From: Mucilaginibacter sp. PPCGB 2223 | GTDB taxonomy: Bacteria > Bacteroidota > Bacteroidia > Sphingobacteriales > Sphingobacteriaceae | Reading direction: 5' to 3' | Assembly: GCF_001705515.1 (NCBI RefSeq) | Contig: NZ_MDJS01000001.1 | Span: 1,612,001-1,676,000 of the forward strand | Length of the DNA: 64,000 nucleotides | In this document: positions 32,125 through 42,065 of the stretch, piece after piece | How positions within the stretch are numbered: the first letter of the stretch is position 1 | Layout: the number at the start of each line of letters is the position of its first letter | Notes under the pieces: model-generated | The model's input: only the letters and a program-made list of their open reading frames with translations | Told to the model about the DNA's origin: nothing | Databases searched by the model: none | Program-made: the position numbers and the translations under genes

Positions 32125-34461
32125 ATGAATAAATCTCTCCTCGCATTAACTGCGTTAGGCATCTCGCTTACAACGTATGCACAACAAGGCGTGGTTGTTA
32201 CCGCCAAAGATTACGAACATGCTGAAAGCTTTCTGGGCAGTAACCCGGCCCTGATCCAGCACAATGGCATTGCTCCGAATTGGCTGCCAGATGACCATTT
32301 TTGGTATCGCACAGCTGATAAACAATTCATGTTGTTTAACCCGGCAAAAGGCACTTCTACCTCGGCGTTCGATCATCAAAAGCTCGCCGCGGCGCTTTCG
32401 TCAGCTACAGGTAAAACCTATCAGGCTACCGACCTGCCTTTTCAAACCATTAGTTTTTCGGCCGATTATAAAGGAGTTATCTTCCTGGTTGAGGGTAAAC
32501 AATATAAGTTCGACATCAAAACCAACCAGGTAAGTCCGGATAACTCGCCCATCACGGCGCCGGTAAATGGCGGAGGTTTCAGGGGGCGTCGTGCAGGCGG
32601 CCGTGGTGGAAACGAAATCTTATCCCCCGATGGCTCGAAAGCGGCATTTATCAAAGATTACAACCTTTGGGTGCGTGATGTTAAAACAAATACACAAACC
32701 CAGCTAACAACCGATGGGGTTAAATACAACGGTTATGCTACCGATAACGCGGGGTGGGCCGGGAGCGACAGGCCCATCCTGATATGGTCGCCCGATTCGA
32801 AAAAGATAGCCACTTTTCAACAGGACGAACGCAACTGTAGTGATATGTACCTGGTAAGCACTAAAGTAGGTGCACCGGTGCTTACCCAATGGAAAAATCC
32901 GTTACCTGGCGATAAGGAAGTAGCTATGTTAAGGCGGGTGATTATTGATGTCGATAATCCCAGGGTGATCAGTTTAAATGTTGCACCCGATCCCCACCGG
33001 TCGACCTTAAGCGATGATATTAAGGGCGGAGCAGGCTGGGCAGATGTTTACTGGAGCGATGATGCCAGCAAACTGGTTTTTGTTTCCACCAATCGCGATC
33101 ATAAACAGGAAAAAGTACGCATGGCCGATGCAGCTACCGGGGCCGTTCGTGAAATATTTGAAGAAACGGTTAAAACACAATTCGAATCGGGTTGGGAAAG
33201 CATCAACTGGCGTTATCTAAGCAAAACGAACGAAATACTCTGGTTTTCGGAGCGCGACAACTGGGGGCACCTTTATCTGTATGATGCTGCAACAGGGCAA
33301 CTAAAAAACCAGGTTACCAAGGGAGATTACGTGGTGACGAGCGTTGAAAAGATCGACGAAAAGAACCGTGTGATTTATTTTACTGTTGACGGCCTGCAGC
33401 CCGAAAACCCATACTTTGGCCAGCTTTGCAAAATAGGTTTTGATGGCAAAGGTTTTACGATATTAACACCGGGGGCCGGAAACCATATCGCCACCATATC
33501 GCCTGCCGGTAATTACATTACCGATACTTATTCAAAGCCCGATGTCCCGGCGGTAACTGTATTACGTAACCTGCAGGGTAAGCAGGTAATGGAACTGGAT
33601 AAAACTGACATTTCGAAATTGCTGGCCACTGGCTGGAAGCCTGTTACACCATTCTCGGTAAAAGCACACGATGGCAAGACCGATATCTATGGCATGATGT
33701 GGACGCCTACAAAACTGGATCCGTCAAAAAAATACCCGATCATCGATTACATCTACCCCGGCCCGCAGGGCGGTAGTATAGGCTCCAGCTCCACAGCCTG
33801 GTCGTTCTCTGTTGCCCGTGGCGATAACCAGGCGCTGGCCGAATTAGGGTTCATCGTTGTTGCCATCGAAGGCACAAGCAACCCCTTGCGCTCTAAAAGC
33901 TTCCACGATATGAGCTATGGCAATATGGCCGATAATACACTAGCCGACCAGGTTACCGGCATCAAACAACTGGCCGAGCGGTATTCGTATATCGATATCA
34001 ACCGGGTTGGTATCTGGGGGCATTCGGGCGGTGGTTTTGCCACTGCCGGAGCAATGTTCCGTTACCCGGACTTTTTTAAGGTTGGGATTTCGGAATCGGG
34101 CAACCACGACAACCGCAATTATGAAGATAACTGGGGCGAGCGTTATAATGGGTTAACGGCAAATTCGGATTACGATGCCCAGGCCAACGAGAACCTGGCT
34201 AAAAACCTCAAAGGCAAATTGATGCTTGCACACGGTTTAATGGACAATAACGTCCCTCCTCAAAATACCTTACTGGTGGTTGAAGCTTTAGAAAAAGCCG
34301 GCAAAAGTTTCGACCTCGTTATTTTCCCGAACAGTGCTCACGGTTACGGCTCATACTCATCATACATGATGCGCCGCCGCTGGGATTATTTTGTGAAGAA
34401 CCTGCTTGGCGCCGAGCCGCCTTATGACTATCAGATCAAACCCCGTGGATTTGGTCAATAA
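32125..34461 (+). CDS. S9 family peptidase (DPP-IV type), exported
   Basis: 778 aa with signal peptide (MNKSLLALTALGISLTTYAQ). N-terminal eight-bladed DPP-IV propeller (about 60-500, including LWVRDVKTNTQTQLTTDGVK and a Gly/Arg-rich insertion GGGFRGRRAGGRGG near 150), then an alpha/beta hydrolase domain with catalytic S634 (GHSGGGF, in place of the common GWSYGG), D707 (HGLMDNNVPP) and H739 (NSAHGY). It releases dipeptides, typically Xaa-Pro, from peptides in the periplasm. Monocistronic, ending in a strong bidirectional terminator. Confidence 0.92.
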   Translation: MNKSLLALTALGISLTTYAQQGVVVTAKDYEHAESFLGSNPALIQHNGIAPNWLPDDHFWYRTADKQFMLFNPAKGTSTSAFDHQKLAAALSSATGKTYQATDLPFQTISFSADYKGVIFLVEGKQYKFDIKTNQVSPDNSPITAPVNGGGFRGRRAGGRGGNEILSPDGSKAAFIKDYNLWVRDVKTNTQTQLTTDGVKYNGYATDNAGWAGSDRPILIWSPDSKKIATFQQDERNCSDMYLVSTKVGAPVLTQWKNPLPGDKEVAMLRRVIIDVDNPRVISLNVAPDPHRSTLSDDIKGGAGWADVYWSDDASKLVFVSTNRDHKQEKVRMADAATGAVREIFEETVKTQFESGWESINWRYLSKTNEILWFSERDNWGHLYLYDAATGQLKNQVTKGDYVVTSVEKIDEKNRVIYFTVDGLQPENPYFGQLCKIGFDGKGFTILTPGAGNHIATISPAGNYITDTYSKPDVPAVTVLRNLQGKQVMELDKTDISKLLATGWKPVTPFSVKAHDGKTDIYGMMWTPTKLDPSKKYPIIDYIYPGPQGGSIGSSSTAWSFSVARGDNQALAELGFIVVAIEGTSNPLRSKSFHDMSYGNMADNTLADQVTGIKQLAERYSYIDINRVGIWGHSGGGFATAGAMFRYPDFFKVGISESGNHDNRNYEDNWGERYNGLTANSDYDAQANENLAKNLKGKLMLAHGLMDNNVPPQNTLLVVEALEKAGKSFDLVIFPNSAHGYGSYSSYMMRRRWDYFVKNLLGAEPPYDYQIKPRGFGQ

Positions 34462-34465
34462 AAAA

Positions 34466-34498
34466 GAAGCCCCTGAAAATACAGGGGCTTCTTTTTTT
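34466..34498. terminator. Bidirectional terminator between the S9 peptidase and the EPS locus
   Basis: GAAGCCCCTG (34466-34475) and CAGGGGCTTC (34482-34491), loop AAAATA, with A6 before and T7 after. It closes both the plus-strand peptidase and the long minus-strand polysaccharide operon; its right edge touches the WecA-like stop codon. Confidence 0.92.
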
Positions 34499-36293
34499 AA
34501 TTATACCGTATCGATAAGCTAAATCGCCCGGTACCGATATTCTGCTCGGCGAGGATATCCTTTATGATCATTTCGTAATCCTCATCAATGGCGTTAGTCG
34601 AAATCAAGACAATATCAGGCTTAACTTTGCTGCATATATCCCGCAACTGGTCTTTACCGCCATATATTTTATAACCGTACAGATACATGTTATGCTTCGA
34701 TTCATCATCGTCAATCCAGCCCACGGGCCGCAGCTCGTGCTTATGGTTTTGCAGTATCTCTTTAATCAGCAAATACCCGCTGTCGCCGGCTCCGTAGATC
34801 ATCACCTTTTTTTCGATGTTGCGGTTACGGTTAATCACCTCACCAAGCCAGCGGTAAAACAGCCTCGAAAACACAATACCGGTAAACGTAAGCAGGTAAT
34901 CGAACATAAAAAAGTAAGGTGTATAAACATTCATCTTACCCTTTATAAATAATATACCCACTAAAATAAGGGTAGCGATGGTGATAAACATAAAATAACC
35001 AGCCACTTCCAACACTTCCATATAACGCCACAGGCGATAGTAAAGATTGCTGATATACAACAACGATATTTTAACACATATAAAAGTTGCCAGCACTACA
35101 TAATCATTAGCTAAGCTGATGTGGATGGCTTTTGTAGAGATCAGGAAGGAGCAATAGATGATTAATATATCGGTAAACAAACCAAATATTAATTTCTTGT
35201 GCATCATAAAAAAACGCAGCGAGAAATTATTATCATCCGTTTTCTGGCCACGCATTTTCAGGTACGACAGTTTCTCTTCCGATTCGTTATACACTTTTAC
35301 TTTAGACAACAGTACCGAGAAAGCGATCGAAAAAACCGCAAGCAGTATAACGCACAGAATCAGGTTATTAACCTGAAACTTGTACATCAACAGGCACAAA
35401 ACACCCCAGATAGCGCTGATCACATACAGTACGATCACTGCTTTTTTTTCGCTCAGCCCCAAAGCAACCAGCCTGTGCGAGGTATGGTCGCGCCCGCCCT
35501 GGTCTATCCTGCGGCCTGCCGCAATACGCTTAATGGTTACCAGGGTTGTATCCATAATAGGCAAAGCCATCAGCCCGATAGGTATTAACAACATTAATAC
35601 CGCCGACGAAGAGCCCAGTTTACCCTGTACAGCTATACTTAGAAAAGAGAGCGAAAAGCCCAAAAACAAGCTACCCGAATCGCCCATAAAAATGCGGGCG
35701 GGCTTAAAGTTGTAAAACAAAAAACCTGTGGTTGCACCGGCTATGGCAAAAGCCATTAATGCAAGGGTAAATTCGTTATTTAACAGCCCCAAGACGCCCG
35801 AAATAATTGCTATAATACCCGATATCCCACCAGCAAGGCCATCCATATTATCGAGCAGGTTAATAGCATTGGTAATGCCTATTACCCAGATAAAAGTTAA
35901 GGGTATGCCTGCCCAGCCCAATAAACCGCCACCAAAGGTATAGCCATGATAAATAAGCACAAACGAACAGGCTATTTGTGCCAGAAGTTTTACAATTGGT
36001 TTTACCTCCTTAATATCATCTATGAGGCCTATGCCAAACATCACCAGGGCGGCTATATATATCGTCCAGTTAACAAAGCCCGATATTGCATTAAAGCAGA
36101 AAACTGCTACTGTAAAAGATGCAAATATACCTATACCTCCCATCAGAGCCGTAGGACGGGTGTGCCACCTGTCGTTACGCGGATAAACAACCCACCCTTT
36201 GCGGCTTGCCAGCTTAATAACTAAAGGCATTATAGCCAAACTGGCAATTAAGGAAGCAACACCCGCCAGTACCGCTTTAAGTAAAAAAGACAT
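34497..36293 (-). CDS. WecA/MraY-type sugar-1-phosphate transferase fused to a membrane nucleotide-sugar dehydratase-like N-domain
   Basis: 598 aa. Residues 1-330 are a polytopic UDP-sugar:undecaprenyl-phosphate transferase with the family motifs DDIKEVKP, NLLDNMDGLAGG, FMGDSGSLFLG and GRDHTSHRL. Residues about 365-598 add a helical membrane part (KLIFGLFTDILIIYCSFL) and a Rossmann nucleotide-binding domain (YGAGDSGYLLIKEI, VGWIDDDESK, PDIVLISTN), like the N-terminal half of WbpM/PglF-type proteins without the catalytic epimerase domain. It likely starts the repeat unit on the lipid carrier. Last gene of the polysaccharide operon. Confidence 0.87.
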   Translation of the reverse strand: MSFLLKAVLAGVASLIASLAIMPLVIKLASRKGWVVYPRNDRWHTRPTALMGGIGIFASFTVAVFCFNAISGFVNWTIYIAALVMFGIGLIDDIKEVKPIVKLLAQIACSFVLIYHGYTFGGGLLGWAGIPLTFIWVIGITNAINLLDNMDGLAGGISGIIAIISGVLGLLNNEFTLALMAFAIAGATTGFLFYNFKPARIFMGDSGSLFLGFSLSFLSIAVQGKLGSSSAVLMLLIPIGLMALPIMDTTLVTIKRIAAGRRIDQGGRDHTSHRLVALGLSEKKAVIVLYVISAIWGVLCLLMYKFQVNNLILCVILLAVFSIAFSVLLSKVKVYNESEEKLSYLKMRGQKTDDNNFSLRFFMMHKKLIFGLFTDILIIYCSFLISTKAIHISLANDYVVLATFICVKISLLYISNLYYRLWRYMEVLEVAGYFMFITIATLILVGILFIKGKMNVYTPYFFMFDYLLTFTGIVFSRLFYRWLGEVINRNRNIEKKVMIYGAGDSGYLLIKEILQNHKHELRPVGWIDDDESKHNMYLYGYKIYGGKDQLRDICSKVKPDIVLISTNAIDEDYEMIIKDILAEQNIGTGRFSLSIRYN

Positions 36294-36302
36294 TCACTGT
36301 AT

Positions 36303-37238
36303 TTATTTAGAGAAGCTATATTTAAGCTCAAGTATTTTGTTGATGCCTTCATCAATGGTTAACAAATCGCGGTTTAAAACCTGCAGCATCCGTGAATTGT
36401 CGGGTTGTCGCCTGGTCATATCACCTTCTGATAATGGATCGAGATGCACAATGGACGAAGATGACTCGGTAAGTCTAATTACTTTTTGAGCAAGCTGTAG
36501 TACACTAATCTCTTTTGCGTTACCGATATTGATTACATCATTCAAATAAAGTCCGTCTTCAAATATACGGGTGGTGGCTTCAATATTATCATCAATATAG
36601 CAAAACGTCCGGCTTTGGGCACCGTTACCATAAATGGTAATATCCTGATTGTTCAGCGCGGCATTAATAAACTTTGATACCACAAAATCAGTGCTTTGCT
36701 TAGGGCCATATGTATTAAAAAATCTGAATATGGTAAAATCGATACCATATTCTTTATGGAAAGATCTGAAAAAAGCCTCGCCTACATTCTTTACAATAGC
36801 ATAGGGTAACCTGGAGTTAAGAGGGGTGGTGTGCTCGTTCTGCGGGAATTCGACCGGCTCGCCGTAAACTTCGGATGAAGACGAATAAAATATACGCTTT
36901 ACACCTGTGTTTTTTGAAAGATTCAGGATATTCTTAATCCCGTCGATGTCCTGCAAAACCGATATAGGGTTATTCAATGTGCGTTTTACACCAACCAAAG
37001 CAGCATAATGAAACACATAATCAAACTTGAACGCCAGCATCACAGCTGCCACATCGTTATAATTATTGATATCGCACTTAATAAATGTAAAGTTATCGTA
37101 TCCCTGCGGAAGATTTTTTACTGAGCCGGTGATCAGATTATCGGCCACTACTACCTGGTATCCCTTTTTTTGCACGAGGTGACAGGCAAGTGCACCACCA
37201 ACGTTTCCTGCGCCGCCCGTAATTAAAATCTTCGTCAT
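36303..37238 (-). CDS. NAD-dependent nucleotide-sugar epimerase/dehydratase
   Basis: 311 aa extended SDR. GGAGNVGG at 8-15 (Asn replacing the usual Phe-Ile), YSSSSEVYGEP with the catalytic Ser/Thr region, Y-x3-K in LPYAIVKN, and RFFNTYGPKQS. Closest in motifs to UDP-glucose 4-epimerase/UDP-glucuronate decarboxylase-like enzymes; the exact sugar is not determinable. 9 bp separate it from the WecA-like gene. Confidence 0.87.
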   Translation of the reverse strand: MTKILITGGAGNVGGALACHLVQKKGYQVVVADNLITGSVKNLPQGYDNFTFIKCDINNYNDVAAVMLAFKFDYVFHYAALVGVKRTLNNPISVLQDIDGIKNILNLSKNTGVKRIFYSSSSEVYGEPVEFPQNEHTTPLNSRLPYAIVKNVGEAFFRSFHKEYGIDFTIFRFFNTYGPKQSTDFVVSKFINAALNNQDITIYGNGAQSRTFCYIDDNIEATTRIFEDGLYLNDVINIGNAKEISVLQLAQKVIRLTESSSSIVHLDPLSEGDMTRRQPDNSRMLQVLNRDLLTIDEGINKILELKYSFSK

Positions 37239-37291
37239 AAATATAGTTTAATAGATTATGTAAGGGTAATTAACAAGGGTGAAATTAAATA

Positions 37292-38482
37292 TTATTCTAA
37301 TAAATGCCTATACAAATCTTGAGTTTCTGACAATAAGCGTTCGTAGGAATAATTTTTCAAGGCAAAATCTTTTCCGTTTTTCGACATTTCGACCCTAAGG
37401 TCTTTATTTACAATTAACTCCTTTAACTTTTCAGCATATTCTTTCGCATCCAGGCTACACAGGAAACCGTTTTCCCTGTTCTGAACTACATCTTTAACCC
37501 CGCCCACATCGGTACATATCACAGCCTTTTGCGACGCCATTCCTTCGATTATACTTACAGGGGTACCTTCATTTAGCGATGTCAGCGCTATAACATCCGA
37601 CCCGGCATTGATCACATCAATATCCTTACGCCACGATGTAAAGATGATATCAGCACTGTAATCTCGCTCACCAAATCGGCAAAAACTCAGGTTGGTTTGT
37701 TTAATTTCTTCGATAATAGGCTCCATCAATTCTCCATCACCAACTATAAATAGCTTAAATTTTAAACCGGGGTTATCCTGCTTAATTAAGCTTACCGCCT
37801 TTATCAATAGCGAATGATTCTTTATCGGCGCAAGCCTCCCGGTAATACTGATCACAACTTCATCGTCGGTAAGCTGATAAAAAGAGCGGAATACTTTACG
37901 CTTTTGTGCATCATCTTCGGTAAACCTGCTTAAATCGAACCCCAACCTTATAACGTGTACTTTATCGGCTTCAACTATGCGGTATTTATTTACCAGGTCG
38001 TTTTTTTGCGCTTCGCTGATAGCAACTATTGCTGTACTGATACCACATAAATAACGTTCGACGGCTAAAAAAATCTTCGTCTTGAGCGGCGAAAAATAGC
38101 CGTCGAAAACATTCCCATGATAAGTATGGAGGATAACCTTAGGCCGGTTACGGCTGTGATATGCAGCTAACCTGCCCAATACGCCGGCTTTTGCAGCGTG
38201 GGTGTGTACAATATCGGGCTGATATTTTTTTACAAACTGCTTTATAAATTTATATGCCCTAAAGTCTTTCACGGGGTGTATGCTGCGGTACATATCAGGA
38301 ACGAACCTGTACTGCACTCCAAGATCATCCAATATATATTCCGAGCTCCCCTCATCCGGCTCCTTGTGCCCTGCCAGTACCATTGTTTGATACGGCTGTT
38401 TCAAATATTTTGATAAATATGCCACATTGTAGGTTGGGCCGCCAACGTTTAAACGATTAAGTATCCGTAAAATTTTAGGCAT
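37292..38482 (-). CDS. Glycosyltransferase family 4 (GT-B)
   Basis: 396 aa. N-terminal acceptor half with GGPTYNVAYLSKYL and PDIVHTHAAKAGVLGRLAAY; C-terminal donor half with ISITGRLAPIKNH and the E-x7-E region SLNEGTPVSIIEGMAS. This resembles WcaL/PelF-like retaining transferases that use UDP- or GDP-sugars at the inner membrane. Ends 53 bp before the epimerase gene. Confidence 0.88.
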   Translation of the reverse strand: MPKILRILNRLNVGGPTYNVAYLSKYLKQPYQTMVLAGHKEPDEGSSEYILDDLGVQYRFVPDMYRSIHPVKDFRAYKFIKQFVKKYQPDIVHTHAAKAGVLGRLAAYHSRNRPKVILHTYHGNVFDGYFSPLKTKIFLAVERYLCGISTAIVAISEAQKNDLVNKYRIVEADKVHVIRLGFDLSRFTEDDAQKRKVFRSFYQLTDDEVVISITGRLAPIKNHSLLIKAVSLIKQDNPGLKFKLFIVGDGELMEPIIEEIKQTNLSFCRFGERDYSADIIFTSWRKDIDVINAGSDVIALTSLNEGTPVSIIEGMASQKAVICTDVGGVKDVVQNRENGFLCSLDAKEYAEKLKELIVNKDLRVEMSKNGKDFALKNYSYERLLSETQDLYRHLLE

Positions 38483-38613
38483 AACACATTATTTGAACAG
38501 CCTGCAAGGCGCCGGTATGCCTATTGATAACTTTAACTTTATACATGGCATAATTATAGTGAAATATATTTTGTTATTTTACATCTGTTGGTAAACCCCA
38601 AAAACATCCTGGT

Positions 38614-39972
38614 GTGATAGCGCAAATAACTACGATTGATTATCTTTTACTGCCATTCTACCTGGTACTTATTTATAAGTTGGCTTATCACTACCGGGAT
38701 AAGTTTTATCCCGATCACCATCCATTCAAACCGTACTTTATACCTGGTTTAACAGCAAAAATTGCAGGAGCTATTTTTATAGGGTTGATCTACAATTACT
38801 ATTACCAGGGTGGTGATACCTTTAATTTCTTTTTTCATGCTAAAATAATTAACTCAACACTGATCTCATCACCGGGTACCTGGTTCAGGCTTATAACCCA
38901 TACCGCCGATCAAAGTATTTATGCCGATTCGCAGGCATTATCTGACATGTTTTGGTACGATGATGTATCCGCCTACTCTACCTCGTGTTTGGGTGCGGTT
39001 ATCGGTATATTTTGCTTTACAAAATATCTGGAAATTAATGTCATTGTAGCTTCACTGTCATTTGTGGGGATGTGGCTGATGTTTTTAACATTTGCACAAC
39101 AATATAAAACAATAACCAAATATATAGCCATAGCTGTTTTATTTATGCCGGGACCTATTGTTTGGGGAGCCGGCCTTTTTAAGGATAGTTTCTGCATGTT
39201 TGCAATAGGCGCTTTAATTTACAGTATGTATCTCCTGTTCGAAAAAGGTACCTTAAAATTATCATTGGTTCTGCTGGCAGCATTCTCAATAACATTATTA
39301 TGGTTAATTAAGGCCTATATATTGATAGCCCTGTTTCCAATCTTAATTTTTAAAATCATATTGGTTCACAAAAAGAGAGTGGCGCTGCACCCTGAAAGAA
39401 AACTGATTTTTTACATTGCCCTTATTGGGATTTGTTTTATAGGTTACAAAGCAGCAAAAGCAGCAGCAAATTACCTGTCGGACTTTAGTACAGAAAACGT
39501 ATTGGAAAAAGTAAAAATACAAAAGGATTATCTATTGCGGGTTTCACTCGATTCGGAAGGTTCGGCATATGATCTTGGCGATTTTGAACCAACAATACGC
39601 GGGATATCAAAAATGATAATACCAGCCATTAATGTTACATTATTCAGGCCGTATATCAGGGAATCAAAAAGTGCTATCCAGCTTTTTAATGCGCTTGAAT
39701 CTACAGGGGTAATATTGCTGACCTTATACATGATTATAAAAAGGAATATTTTAAAAACAGTTAAAAAGATTTATAAGGACCCCAATTTGATCATGTGTTT
39801 ATTTTTTACACTGGTCTTTGCTTTTTTTGTTGGTGTTTCGAGTTACAATTTCGGTTCGTTATCAAGGTATAAAATACCATGTACACCGTTTTATATCCTC
39901 TTCTTAATAATCATCATATTTGACCGTACAACATCGGCAGATAATTTACCTGCCGGGAAGGTTGATAACTGA
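38614..39972 (+). CDS. Polytopic membrane protein, candidate Wzy-type polymerase
   Basis: 452 aa with about 10-11 hydrophobic helices, GTG start at 38614. A conserved-looking periplasmic loop near residue 65-125 (YYYQGGDTFNFFFHAK, then WYDDVSAYSTS) and the segment MPGPIVWGAGLFKDS (near 180) resemble Bacteroidota O-antigen/EPS polymerase-like proteins, which often carry a W.SGLLKD motif. It is the only plus-strand gene inside the exopolysaccharide locus, and the locus has no other Wzy candidate. No domain can be assigned with certainty. Confidence 0.55.
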   Translation: MIAQITTIDYLLLPFYLVLIYKLAYHYRDKFYPDHHPFKPYFIPGLTAKIAGAIFIGLIYNYYYQGGDTFNFFFHAKIINSTLISSPGTWFRLITHTADQSIYADSQALSDMFWYDDVSAYSTSCLGAVIGIFCFTKYLEINVIVASLSFVGMWLMFLTFAQQYKTITKYIAIAVLFMPGPIVWGAGLFKDSFCMFAIGALIYSMYLLFEKGTLKLSLVLLAAFSITLLWLIKAYILIALFPILIFKIILVHKKRVALHPERKLIFYIALIGICFIGYKAAKAAANYLSDFSTENVLEKVKIQKDYLLRVSLDSEGSAYDLGDFEPTIRGISKMIIPAINVTLFRPYIRESKSAIQLFNALESTGVILLTLYMIIKRNILKTVKKIYKDPNLIMCLFFTLVFAFFVGVSSYNFGSLSRYKIPCTPFYILFLIIIIFDRTTSADNLPAGKVDN

Positions 39973-39977
39973 AAGCT

Positions 39978-41054
39978 TTAAAGATTATCGAATATACCCA
40001 GGTAAACATGCGCGGTATTTTTTACCGAGAATTGCTTTTCAACTTTTAAACGAGCCCGTTGACCAATTGCCCGGCGCAACGCGGGATCCCGGCATAAAGC
40101 CATCAATCTGTCCAGCCATTCCTGCGCTGATAAAACCAGATAGCCGTCGACCCCATTTTCAATCACCCTATCGTTGCATCCTACATTAGTTGCCACTGTT
40201 GGTATACCTAATGACATATACTGCAGTGCTTTTAAACCGCTTTTGCCCAATACCCATTCTTCATTCTGCGGGAGCGGATAAACACCGATATCTATTTTTT
40301 GCAGGGTTTTAATTTCCTCTTCTTCCGTCCATGCTATAGCCTCCATATCAAGGCCCGGAATATAGAATGAGGTATCGCCCATTACTAAAAGTTTAAATGG
40401 AATTGTTTTTTGCAACTCGAGCAAAACATCCTTTAACAAATATAAATACTGCGAGGTACTGTGACTGCCACTCCAGCCAATAACCAACCGGTCATTATTA
40501 TTGTAGGAATTTACGGGGATATACGCATCGGTATTGATCGTCGACGAAATATCGGTAGTATGTTTATTGTACTTTTTAGCTATCTGATCAAGGTATGGGG
40601 TACAGGTTATGACATGGTCGGCGTTCCGCATCAGGTATATGGGCTTACCTTTCCCCTTTAAGAAAGCCAGGATCTTGTTTTCGTGCTTTATATCCTTCAA
40701 AAAAACAAGATCGTCAATATCATAGATTATTCTTTTTGATAATCTGCACAGCATCCATTCAAAAATTGGCAAACCCAATGGTGTTCCCCATAAATGAATA
40801 TAGACGATATCGTATTTATTTACTGTACCTAAAAGGAAGTATCGTTTAAAATAGCTTATAACGGTATAGATAATTTTGCTAAGATATCTTCCATTTTTAT
40901 AAACAATATTCCAAAATCTTAAGCTGATAAATGAATTATAGGTAACATGGTAACCGGCCTTATCAAATTCGGCATAATATTGCTCAAACTTTAACCGCTG
41001 ACTGGGGGCTACATTGTACGGGTATGGAACAATAAAAAGAATCTTCTTAGTCAT
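39978..41054 (-). CDS. Glycosyltransferase (GT-B, family 4-like)
   Basis: 358 aa from ATG 41054. N-terminus KKILFIVPYPYNVAPSQRLK, a Rossmann-like VYIHLWGTPLGLPIFEW, YDIDDLVF, a donor site starting LVIGWSGSHSTSQYL and the terminal GVYPLPQNEEWVLGKSGLKA region typical of GT4 enzymes acting on sugar nucleotides. Acceptor and donor unknown. Its stop is 5 bp from the convergent membrane protein at 38614-39972. Confidence 0.83.
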   Translation of the reverse strand: MTKKILFIVPYPYNVAPSQRLKFEQYYAEFDKAGYHVTYNSFISLRFWNIVYKNGRYLSKIIYTVISYFKRYFLLGTVNKYDIVYIHLWGTPLGLPIFEWMLCRLSKRIIYDIDDLVFLKDIKHENKILAFLKGKGKPIYLMRNADHVITCTPYLDQIAKKYNKHTTDISSTINTDAYIPVNSYNNNDRLVIGWSGSHSTSQYLYLLKDVLLELQKTIPFKLLVMGDTSFYIPGLDMEAIAWTEEEEIKTLQKIDIGVYPLPQNEEWVLGKSGLKALQYMSLGIPTVATNVGCNDRVIENGVDGYLVLSAQEWLDRLMALCRDPALRRAIGQRARLKVEKQFSVKNTAHVYLGIFDNL

Positions 41055-41080
41055 TATCAATAATAATCCAATTATGCTCC

Positions 41081-42055
41081 TTACAAGTTACTTTGTTTAG
41101 GTGTTAGTACAGAAATGAAATCGGATACGTCGATCGATAGATCGGAGTGGTCAATATCATGATGTTCAGCAGCTACTTTCAAAAAATGACATTCGTACGC
41201 CAATGACGCAGCGTCGGCTAAACGGTAATAACACAGATTCATTTTATCACCGTATGTTAATTCGCGATATAGTTCAACTACCCTTGTACCTGGTTGCATA
41301 AAAATCATATTGGTAAGTGCAGCACCATGTATCGATATCACTTCCGAAGCTTCGGCAAACATAGCAACCTGCTCGTTAAAACTAATTTTTTGCGTTTCAA
41401 CAATTTCATATCCATTATCAAGCAAAGCTCCGTATACTTCCTTTTCGTTCGTTACCATTCTTGAGCGTTCGTTTATCCGGCTTACGTAGATTTTTCTAAA
41501 TGGCTTTGAATATTTCTTTGCGACATACATTTCCCTCAATTTTTCAATATGTCTGTTACAAAAAAAACCCGAAACAGGATTGCTCAATATAACAGCATTA
41601 TTGATATAATACAGGTTTTTGGGTTTTAAATATACAATTGCCGAAAACTTAAACTTTGTGAGCGACTCTGACGTAAATGCAGGATACTCCTTTGGCAAAA
41701 GCAGGGTGTAGTCTTCATAGTTAATTTCAGATACCGCCAATTTTAATAATGCTTCGGCTAACCAATGATGATAGCCGCCCGACCAAAAATTATGAACAAT
41801 CAGATACTTATCTTTTTTTAGGCGTTCCTTGTGCGAAAAAAAAAAATATTTTAAAAGGTAGATACGGAAAAACCAAAAATTAAATTTCCCAAACAACAGT
41901 TCGCGGATGAGTGACAGATTTTTTGCCCCGACCCCTGACGATGTCAGAAAAAAACCCGAGTACTCCTTTCCCGTTATTATCTTGCTGGCATTCTCATTCC
42001 CCTCAGCAACAATGTTAAGCGATTGCAAATAACTCTTAAGCTCTTCGCTTTTCAT
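41081..42055 (-). CDS. Glycosyltransferase family 61 (DUF563)
   Basis: 324 aa. GT61/DUF563 marks: NFWSGGYHHWLAEALLKL near 90-107, KIYVSRINERSRMVTNEKEV, and SIHGAALTNMIFMQPGTRVV. In plants this family adds xylose or arabinose; bacterial members work in capsule/LPS loci. An A9 run inside the gene (near 41840) is in frame. Lies between the GT4 and epimerase genes with short gaps. Confidence 0.87.
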   Translation of the reverse strand: MKSEELKSYLQSLNIVAEGNENASKIITGKEYSGFFLTSSGVGAKNLSLIRELLFGKFNFWFFRIYLLKYFFFSHKERLKKDKYLIVHNFWSGGYHHWLAEALLKLAVSEINYEDYTLLLPKEYPAFTSESLTKFKFSAIVYLKPKNLYYINNAVILSNPVSGFFCNRHIEKLREMYVAKKYSKPFRKIYVSRINERSRMVTNEKEVYGALLDNGYEIVETQKISFNEQVAMFAEASEVISIHGAALTNMIFMQPGTRVVELYRELTYGDKMNLCYYRLADAASLAYECHFLKVAAEHHDIDHSDLSIDVSDFISVLTPKQSNL

Positions 42056-42065
42056 AATTTGTACG

